DNA from: Brevundimonas sp.
GTDB taxonomy: Bacteria > Pseudomonadota > Alphaproteobacteria > Caulobacterales > Caulobacteraceae
Direction: 5' to 3'
Assembly: GCA_024711185.1 (NCBI GenBank)
Contig: JANJTI010000259.1
Location: forward strand, 1 to 5,092
Length of the DNA: 5,092 nt
The notes below the pieces were generated by a model, which worked only from the letters and a program-made list of their open reading frames with translations, searched no databases and was not told where the DNA came from. The position numbers and the translations under genes are program-made. The first letter of the stretch is position 1; the number at the start of each line of letters is the position of its first letter. This document shows positions 1 through 5,092 of this stretch, in pieces.

Positions 1-61
1 CGGCCGCCACAATAGCGAGAGCGGCGAGGCCCCCCAGCAGAGGGGTCCTTTTAATTACCAT
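1..61 (-). CDS. N-terminus of a putative exported or membrane-anchored protein (partial, runs off the left edge)
   Basis: Only the first 20 codons are visible, and I do not recognise the gene. Reading from the ATG at 61-59, the peptide begins MVIKRTPLLGGLAAL and continues with Ala/Ile/Val. A short basic stretch (Lys4, Arg5) is followed by a run of about 13 small hydrophobic residues, which is how a Sec signal peptide or an N-terminal membrane anchor starts. No cleavage site is reached before the window ends. The frame has no stop up to the edge and is the same frame as glnE, whose TGA lies 27 bases upstream. The ATG has no good ribosome binding site; a TTG three codons upstream (70-68) is a weaker alternative. 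Close spacing and shared strand suggest it is the last visible member of the same operon. The mature function cannot be inferred. The main uncertainty is how short the visible piece is. Confidence 0.6.
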   Translation of the reverse strand, partial: MVIKRTPLLGGLAALAIVAA

Positions 62-71
62 TATAACCAAT

Positions 72-85
72 GCCGCCGGGGCGGC
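72..85. repeat. Short GC-rich inverted repeat in the glnE-downstream gene spacer
   Basis: The spacer between the glnE stop and the next ATG holds GCCGCC and GGCGGC arms separated by two bases, so a 5-bp stem with a 4-base loop is possible in the transcript. No T-run follows on the minus strand; the sequence after it is mixed A/T (ATTGGTTATAATGG) and leads into the next gene. It therefore does not qualify as an intrinsic terminator. It may be only chance complementarity in GC-rich DNA, or a minor stabiliser of the upstream message. Confidence 0.3.
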
Positions 86-88
86 CGG

Positions 89-3013
89 TCATACCAGTAA
101 GGAGGATAAAAACGCCGGGGGCGGAGTGTCCGTCGCGGGCGGCGGGAGGGCTCGCTCGAAAGCCGCGCGCGCCGCGCCGCGAACCGCGCCCAGCCGCGCC
201 TCGAGGGCGTCGAAGTCGTCGAAGCCGACGGCGCGGGCGAGACGCTGGCGGAAACCTGAAGGCTCGGAAGAGGGGTCGGGGCGTTCGTCGAAGGCGGCCG
301 CGAAGACCTGACCGATGGCCTGCTGCAGTCGCCACGCCTCGGCCAGCTCCGGCTCCCCGGCCAGGGCCTCCAGCGTCGAGGTGGTCAGCGGTCCGCCGGC
401 GGGGGCATGGATCAGCTGGCCCACCTGCGCCACGAACTCGGCGTCGACCTGGCCGCCGGGAACCAGCTTCAGGTCCCAGGCGCCGCGCGGAGGCCGCTCG
501 CGCGCCATGAAGTCGCGCATGCGGCGGGCGTCGTCGGCGAGGTGCGCCTCCGGCCGGGGCCGGCGAAGGATGTCCTCCAGCGTCGAGACCACCCGGGCGG
601 CGAAGGCCGGATCGTCGCTCCACACCACCCGGGCCCGGGTCAGCGCCATGAACTCCCAGGTGTCGGCGTCCTCGGCGTAGTATTCCTGGACCGCGGACAG
701 GCGCAGCGAGACCGGCCCCTTGGCCCCGGTCGGGCGCAGACGCATGTCGACCTCGTAGAGCCCGCCCTCGGCCGTATGCGCCGACAGGGCCGCGATCAGC
801 CGCTGGGTGAAGCGCGGGTAGAAGACGCCGGCGGTCCAGCCCTTGCCGTCCGAGACCGCCTCAGGCGGGGCGTCGTAGACGGTCATCAGGTCGAGGTCCG
901 AACTGGCCGTCATCTCGCGCGAACCGGCCTTGCCGAGGGCCACCACCGCGACGGCTCCGCCGGTCAGCGCGCCGCCCTGGCGCACGGTTTCGGCCATGGC
1001 GGCCGGGGCGAGCGCCCGCAGGCAGGCGTCGGCCAGCACCGCATAGCCGCGGCCGGCCGCCGCGGCGTCGGACCGGCCGGGGCTGTTCTGGACGCCGATG
1101 CGGAACATCTGCTCGCGGTGAACCCGGCGGACCACGTTCATGGCCGATTCGAAGTCCGGCGCGGCGGCGGCGTCGGCCAGCATCTGGGCGACGACGCCGC
1201 TGTCCTCGTCGAGGGCGCGGGCGAAGCGGGCGTCGAGCATGCTGTCCAGCGCCGCCGGATAGCGCCCCAGCGCGCGCGCCAGCCGGGGGGCGAAGGCCAT
1301 GACTCCGACGACCAGTTCGAACAGCTTCGGCTGGGCGAGGAACAGGGCCTGGACCTGCACGCCGGCGCTGAGGGCGGAGAAGAAGACGGCGAAGCGCCGG
1401 AAGGCGGCGTCGGGCGCGCCGGTGCCGGCCATGGCGTCGAGAAGCCGGGGGGCGAGCCGGGTGAACAGCTCCCGGCCGCGGGCGGTGCGGGTCGCCGGAA
1501 TGCGGCCGTGGTGCCAGCTGCGGATCGCGTCGGCGACCGCGGCCGGATCGGAGAAGCCCATGCGGGACAGGGTGCGCAGGGTCTCGGGATCGTTCTCCAC
1601 CCCGGTGAAGACGAGGGAGCCATAGGGGGACGAGAGCTCCTCCTCGCCCTCGAACAGTTCGCCATAGCGGCGGTTCACACCGGCCAGCAACGCCTCGACG
1701 CCGGCGTCGAAGCGGGCGAGTTCCCCTTCCCCCGCCAGGGCTGCGACGGCGCGGCGGCGGGCGGGGTCGAGCGGCAGGTCGTGGGTCTGCTCATCGTCGA
1801 GCATCTGCACCCGGTGCTCGAGGGCGCGAAGCTGACCGTACGCCGCGGCCAGCGCCAGACAGGCCTCGGCCGAGACATGGCCGGCGTCGCACAGGGCGGC
1901 GAGGGCCTCCACGGTGCGGGATCGGCGCAGGCCCGGGTTGCGGCCGCCGAGGATCAGTTGCTGGGTCTGGGCGAAGAACTCGATCTCGCGGATGCCGCCG
2001 CGGCCGAGCTTCAGGTTGGCGCCGGCGGCCTCCAGCCCCTCGCCGGTCTTGTGCACGTGGATCTGGCGCTTGATCGACTGGATGTCGAGGATGGCCGGGT
2101 AGTCGAGGCTGCGCCGCCAGACGAAGGGGCGGAGCGCCTTGAGGAAGGCCTCGCCGGCGGCCACGTCGCCCAGCATCGCCCGCGCCTTGATGAAGGCGGC
2201 GCGCTCCCAGTTCTGGCCGACGCTCTCGTAGTAGGTCAGGGCGAAGGGGACGGCGACCACCGGCGGGGTGGAGGACGGATCGGGCCGCAGGCGCAGATCG
2301 ACCCGGAAGACATAGCCGTCGCCGGTGCGCTCCTGCATCAGGCCGGCGAAGGCCTGCGCCAGACGGTCGAGAAAGCGCTGCGGCTCGACGCCTGGAGCCA
2401 GCGCGTCGGCCAGCGTCTCGGGCTCCCAGAACAGGCTGACGTCGATGTCGGAGGAGTAGTTGAGCTCATCCGCCCCGTGCTTGCCCATGGCGAGGCCGAA
2501 CAGGCCCGGCAGGGGGCCGCGGGGATCGTCGGGCGGGCTGACGATCTTGCCGCGCTCGCGGTGGTCGCGGACCACGGCGGCCAGGGCGGCGCGGGCGGCG
2601 GCGTCGGCGAAGCGGCTGAGCGCGCCGGTGACGGCGTCGAGATCCCACACCCCGCCCAGGTCGGCGAGGGCGGTGAGCAGGTGGAGTTCGCCCTTCAGCC
2701 GCCGCAGCGGGGCGCGGAGGTCGTCGGCGCCCACGGACAGGGCCGTGGTGCGATCGAGGATGTCGGCGAGCTGGAGGTCGGGGTCCCCGGCGAGCACGGA
2801 GCGCAGCACATCCGGCCAGCGGCGGGCGAGGCCGAACAGGTAGGGCGAGGCGGCGAAGACGGGGGCGAGCGCCGGCCAGGCGCCGTCCAGCAGGTCCGCC
2901 CAGCCCCCCTCCCCGGCCGCCTCCGCCAGACGTTCTCGCGCCCGCCCGGCGGCGGCGACGTCGACCACCGGGCCGCAAGGGGTCAGGCGGGCGTGGAGCG
3001 GACCGGCGCTCAC
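89..3013 (-). CDS. glnE: Bifunctional glutamine synthetase adenylyltransferase / adenylyl-removing enzyme GlnE
   Basis: GlnE is a cytoplasmic enzyme that attaches AMP to a tyrosine of glutamine synthetase to lower its activity, and removes it by phosphorolysis, under control of PII signal proteins and glutamine. The 974-residue product has the normal full-length layout of two nucleotidyltransferase domains. The N-terminal adenylyl-removing half has GKHGADELNYSSDID (177-191, metal-binding Asp189 and Asp191), VDLRLRP (238-244), NLKLGRGGIREIEF (333-346) and DDEQTHDLP (406-414). The C-terminal adenylylating half has GKAGSREMTASSDLD (694-708, Asp706 and Asp708), VDMRLRP (755-761) and DLKLVPGGQVDAEF (847-860). 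Both active sites look intact. The start is the GTG at 3013-3011, which overlaps the kinase stop as GTGA; the frame stays open far upstream, but only as a shadow of the kinase gene, and the first in-frame Met is residue 176. No Shine-Dalgarno precedes the GTG, suggesting translational coupling. The stop is TGA at 91-89. Confidence 0.95.
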   Translation of the reverse strand: MSAGPLHARLTPCGPVVDVAAAGRARERLAEAAGEGGWADLLDGAWPALAPVFAASPYLFGLARRWPDVLRSVLAGDPDLQLADILDRTTALSVGADDLRAPLRRLKGELHLLTALADLGGVWDLDAVTGALSRFADAAARAALAAVVRDHRERGKIVSPPDDPRGPLPGLFGLAMGKHGADELNYSSDIDVSLFWEPETLADALAPGVEPQRFLDRLAQAFAGLMQERTGDGYVFRVDLRLRPDPSSTPPVVAVPFALTYYESVGQNWERAAFIKARAMLGDVAAGEAFLKALRPFVWRRSLDYPAILDIQSIKRQIHVHKTGEGLEAAGANLKLGRGGIREIEFFAQTQQLILGGRNPGLRRSRTVEALAALCDAGHVSAEACLALAAAYGQLRALEHRVQMLDDEQTHDLPLDPARRRAVAALAGEGELARFDAGVEALLAGVNRRYGELFEGEEELSSPYGSLVFTGVENDPETLRTLSRMGFSDPAAVADAIRSWHHGRIPATRTARGRELFTRLAPRLLDAMAGTGAPDAAFRRFAVFFSALSAGVQVQALFLAQPKLFELVVGVMAFAPRLARALGRYPAALDSMLDARFARALDEDSGVVAQMLADAAAAPDFESAMNVVRRVHREQMFRIGVQNSPGRSDAAAAGRGYAVLADACLRALAPAAMAETVRQGGALTGGAVAVVALGKAGSREMTASSDLDLMTVYDAPPEAVSDGKGWTAGVFYPRFTQRLIAALSAHTAEGGLYEVDMRLRPTGAKGPVSLRLSAVQEYYAEDADTWEFMALTRARVVWSDDPAFAARVVSTLEDILRRPRPEAHLADDARRMRDFMARERPPRGAWDLKLVPGGQVDAEFVAQVGQLIHAPAGGPLTTSTLEALAGEPELAEAWRLQQAIGQVFAAAFDERPDPSSEPSGFRQRLARAVGFDDFDALEARLGAVRGAARAAFERALPPPATDTPPPAFLSSLLV
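3010..3013 (-). promoter_or_regulatory. GTGA start/stop overlap coupling the kinase gene to glnE
   Basis: The kinase stop TGA (3012-3010) and the glnE GTG (3013-3011) share four bases. The upstream 25 bases on the coding strand are almost entirely G and C, code for the kinase's Pro/Ala tail, and contain no purine-rich ribosome binding site. Initiation of glnE therefore most likely depends on ribosomes that have just finished the kinase. That conclusion is inferred from the layout. Confidence 0.6.
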
Positions 3014-4428
3014 GCGGCGGCCGCCGGCGGCAGCACCAGGGCCACGCGCAGGCCGGGGCCGAAGCCGCCGTACTCGCCCGGCCCCTCGTCGAGCTGGATA
3101 CGGCCGCCGTGCGCCTCCATCACCGCGCCGACGAGGGAGAGGCCGAGGCCCGAGCCCGGCTCGGTGCGGCTGTTGTCGAGGCGGACGAAGCGCTGGATCA
3201 CCCGCTCCCGGTCGCCTTCCGGTCCGCCCGGACCGGTGTCGGTGACGGAGAACTCGATCTCGCCCGACGACCGTCGCCGGGCGCGCAGCATCACCGCGCC
3301 GCCGGTCGGCGTGTACTTGATGGCGTTGTCGATGATGTTGGCCAGCGCCTGGGCGAGGAAGGGCCGGTTGGCCTCGATCATCAGGCCACGCTCGATCTCG
3401 GCCGAGAACTCCAGGCCCTTGTCCTCGCTGGCGGGCTCGTAGAGCTCGGCCATGTCGGCGGCCAGATCGGCGGCGTCGAACAGCGTGGGGTCCGGAGTGC
3501 GGCCGGCGCCGGCGGCGGCCTGCAGCCGGGCGATGGCGAGCACGGTGTTGAAGGTCTTGAGCAGGCTGTCGGCCTCGTCCAGCGCGACCTGCAGGGCGTC
3601 GACGCCGTCGATGCGCCCGGCCTCGGCGTCGATCAGGGCGACCTCCAGCCTTGCCCGCATACGGGTGAGCGGCGAGCGCAAGTCGTGGGCGATGGCGTCG
3701 CCGGCGTGGCGGATCGAGGCCATCGAGCCTTCCAGCCGGTCGAGCATGACGTTGAGCCCCTGGCCCAGTTCGTCCAGCTCGTCGCCGGAGTTGCGGGCCG
3801 GCACCCGCGCCTTCAGGTCGCCGTCCTGGACGGCGGTGACGACCCGGTTGAGGCGGCCCATCGAGCGCTCGATGTTGCGGCTGACGAACAGGCCGCCCGC
3901 GAGACCGAGGAGCAGGACGATGCCCATGGCGGCCCACAGCGCCTGGGTGAGGCGGGCCAGATAGGCCTCGGTGTCGCCCATCGACCGCCCGACGTAGAGC
4001 ATCTCGCCCGAGGCCAGACGGACCTGCACCCCGCGCGCCTGCGGGCGGGTGACGCGTCCCTCGAGATCGGTGTCCGTGAAGGGATGGGTGATCCACTGCT
4101 CGCCCTCGTCGTAGTCGACGATCGGCGAGGCGGTCAGCGAGCCGGTGATCGGGCTGCCCTCCCGGTCCATCAGCAGATAGAGGTAGGGGCTGTCGCTCAG
4201 GGCGCGATCGACGAGGGCGCGATTGAGGGCGTCCACCCCCCGTTCCTTGTAGATGCCGGTCAGGGTCTGCAGCTCGCTGCGCACCGAGGCCTCGGCCCGG
4301 GCGCGCGCCTCCGAGGCCGAGGCGACGTAGACGTAGCCGAGGATGGCGCTGGCCGCCGCCGCGAACAGGGCGAGGAACAGCAGGGTGAGCCGGAAAGGCG
4401 TCCGGCGGAGGATGGACGGGAGGCGCAT
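3010..4428 (-). CDS. Membrane-bound two-component sensor histidine kinase (HAMP, HisKA, HATPase)
   Basis: This 472-residue protein should sense an envelope or periplasmic signal, autophosphorylate on histidine and pass the phosphate to the response regulator encoded just upstream. In order: basic N-terminus; first membrane helix at about 12-35; a periplasmic domain at about 37-160 of no family I recognise; second membrane helix at about 164-182; HAMP linker at about 183-236 ending in a DELDELGQGLNVMLDRL-type segment; dimerisation/phosphoacceptor helix with AHDLRSPL, His248 being the phosphorylated residue; N box ANIIDNAIKYTP (363-374); G1 box DTGPG (397-401); F box RFVRLDNSR (413-421); G2 box GSGLGL (425-430). 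All catalytic motifs are present, although the G1 box continues GPGGP where GPGIP is usual. The ATG overlaps the regulator's TGA by one base and follows a GGAGG. The specific signal and target genes cannot be named from the sequence. Confidence 0.93.
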   Translation of the reverse strand: MRLPSILRRTPFRLTLLFLALFAAAASAILGYVYVASASEARARAEASVRSELQTLTGIYKERGVDALNRALVDRALSDSPYLYLLMDREGSPITGSLTASPIVDYDEGEQWITHPFTDTDLEGRVTRPQARGVQVRLASGEMLYVGRSMGDTEAYLARLTQALWAAMGIVLLLGLAGGLFVSRNIERSMGRLNRVVTAVQDGDLKARVPARNSGDELDELGQGLNVMLDRLEGSMASIRHAGDAIAHDLRSPLTRMRARLEVALIDAEAGRIDGVDALQVALDEADSLLKTFNTVLAIARLQAAAGAGRTPDPTLFDAADLAADMAELYEPASEDKGLEFSAEIERGLMIEANRPFLAQALANIIDNAIKYTPTGGAVMLRARRRSSGEIEFSVTDTGPGGPEGDRERVIQRFVRLDNSRTEPGSGLGLSLVGAVMEAHGGRIQLDEGPGEYGGFGPGLRVALVLPPAAAA

Positions 4429-5092
4429 CAGGCCTCCAGCCGGTACCCCGCCCCGCGCACCGTCTGCAGCATCGCCTTGTCGAAGCCCTTGTCGATCTTG
4501 GCGCGCAGGCGGCTGATGTGCACGTCGATGACGTTGGTCTGGGGGTCGAAGTGGTACTCCCAGACCTTCTCCAGCAGCATGGTGCGGGTCACCGACTGGC
4601 CGGCGTGGCGCATCAGGAACTCGAGCAGCTGGAACTCGCGCGGCTGCAGGTCGATCTCCTGCCCGGCGCGGTGCACGGTGCGGGCGATGAGGTTCATCTC
4701 GAGGTCGCCGACCTTGAGCATGGTGGCGACCGAGCCGGTCTCGCGGCGGCGCGACAGGGCCTCGACGCGGGCGATCAGCTCGGAGAAGGCGTAGGGCTTG
4801 ACCAGATAGTCGTCGGCCCCGGCCTTGAGGCCGGTGACGCGATCCTCGACCTCGCCCAGGGCCGACAGGAACAGCACCGGGGTCTGGTCGCCGTCCTTGC
4901 GCAGGGTCTCGACCATGCCGATGCCGTCCAGCCGCGGCATCATGCGGTCGACGACGTAGACGTCGTAGCCGCCCTTCTGCGCCTCCAGCAGGCCGAAGGC
5001 GCCGTCGACGGCGTGGGTCACCTCGTGCCCCGCCTCGCTCAGGCCCCGGACCATGGCGGTCGCGGCGTCGGCGTCGTCCTCGACCACCAGCA
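4428..5092 (-). CDS. OmpR/PhoB-family DNA-binding response regulator (5' end cut by the window edge)
   Basis: This is a cytoplasmic transcription factor activated by phosphorylation, presumably by the adjacent kinase. Numbering from the Val codon at 5087-5085, the receiver domain has acidic Asp4 and Asp5, the phosphoacceptor Asp47 in VVDRMMPRLDG, Ser75 at the Thr/Ser switch position and Lys97 in LVKPY. After a short linker the winged-helix DNA-binding domain runs from about 124 to 219, with LQPREFQLLEFLMRH, a TNVIDVHISRLRAKID recognition-helix segment and the closing RGAGYRLEA. The GTG at 5087 is unlikely to be the true start: the frame continues to the edge as (x)TG-CTG-GTG-GTC-GAG-GAC-GAC, giving a typical LVVEDD first strand, so probably only two or three codons are missing. 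The stop TGA (4430-4428) overlaps the kinase ATG. It resembles the heavy-metal/CopR-QseB branch of the family, but its regulon is unknown. Confidence 0.94.
   Translation of the reverse strand, partial: LVVEDDADAATAMVRGLSEAGHEVTHAVDGAFGLLEAQKGGYDVYVVDRMMPRLDGIGMVETLRKDGDQTPVLFLSALGEVEDRVTGLKAGADDYLVKPYAFSELIARVEALSRRRETGSVATMLKVGDLEMNLIARTVHRAGQEIDLQPREFQLLEFLMRHAGQSVTRTMLLEKVWEYHFDPQTNVIDVHISRLRAKIDKGFDKAMLQTVRGAGYRLEA
4433..4437 (-). promoter_or_regulatory. Ribosome binding site for the sensor kinase (GGAGG)
   Basis: A perfect GGAGG lies 4 bases before the ATG at 4428-4426, inside the last sense codons of the response regulator gene. It fixes the kinase start and contrasts with the glnE start, which has no such site. 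The TGATG stop/start arrangement with this site supports coupled translation of regulator and kinase. Confidence 0.75.

Noticed and set aside
72..85. Intrinsic terminator after glnE
   Set aside because: The stem is short and there is no T-run after it on the transcribed strand. A new gene start follows within about 11 bases.
62..91. Stop-codon readthrough joining glnE to the downstream gene, since both share a frame with one TGA between
   Set aside because: The glnE product already ends at a normal family length, the spacer has no recoding signal I can see, and a signal peptide in the middle of a cytoplasmic enzyme makes no sense.
51..623. A 190-codon minus-strand frame overlapping the 3' end of glnE
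   Set aside because: Its product is Arg/Gly/Pro-rich shadow sequence in a non-coding frame of glnE, and its tail crosses the start of the downstream signal-peptide gene.
1146..1305. Two GANTC sites (GATTC at 1146-1150 and GACTC at 1301-1305), the target of the CcrM methylase in Caulobacter-like bacteria
   Set aside because: Both lie inside the glnE coding region, away from any start or promoter-like sequence, so nothing suggests a regulatory role.
407..3442. A 1011-codon open frame on the plus strand, antisense to glnE and the kinase gene
   Set aside because: It lies opposite intact, well-motifed genes. Its translation is low-complexity and rich in Gly, Ala, Arg, Glu and His with no recognisable domain. 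Long stop-free antisense frames are expected where third codon positions are almost all G or C.
3014..4096. Upstream extension of the glnE frame by 361 codons, which would make a 1335-residue protein
   Set aside because: The extension overlaps the kinase gene in another frame and reads as Arg/Pro/Gly/His-rich low-complexity sequence. The GTG at 3013 gives a 974-residue protein of normal GlnE length.
3109..4794. A second long plus-strand open frame antisense to the kinase and regulator genes
   Set aside because: Same explanation: it is the mirror of GC-rich coding sequence, with no domain, no plausible start signals and a product of skewed composition.

Overview
The window is very GC-rich (roughly 70% by eye), with strong G/C preference at third codon positions. 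Three long genes lie head to tail on the minus strand, and all are ordinary proteobacterial types. The protein sequences look alphaproteobacterial, most likely Caulobacterales (Caulobacter, Brevundimonas or Phenylobacterium type). That placement comes from overall sequence character, not from a database search.

Reading in the direction of transcription (from the right-hand end leftwards): (1) 5092-4428, an OmpR/PhoB-type response regulator cut off by the window edge just before its start codon; (2) 4428-3010, a membrane-bound sensor histidine kinase whose ATG overlaps the regulator's stop codon by 1 base; (3) 3013-89, glnE, the bifunctional glutamine synthetase adenylyltransferase/adenylyl-removing enzyme, whose GTG start overlaps the kinase stop by 4 bases (GTGA); (4) after only 27 bases, the first ~20 codons of a fourth gene (61-1), which start with a signal-peptide-like sequence and run off the left edge. 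There is no non-coding stretch longer than 27 bases.

The kinase and regulator form a complete two-component pair: the kinase senses something in the envelope or periplasm and phosphorylates the regulator, which binds DNA. Tight overlaps put glnE in the same transcript and probably couple its translation to that of the kinase. GlnE then controls glutamine synthetase activity by adenylylation and deadenylylation in response to PII proteins. Whether the two-component pair has any functional tie to nitrogen metabolism cannot be read from the sequence. The operon promoter must lie beyond the right edge.

I found no mobile element, CRISPR array, RNA gene or clear terminator, and nothing that looks like an undescribed system. 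The points worth a second look are the coupled regulator-kinase-glnE arrangement, the Shine-Dalgarno-less glnE start, and the AT-rich junction that holds the start of the small exported-protein gene.
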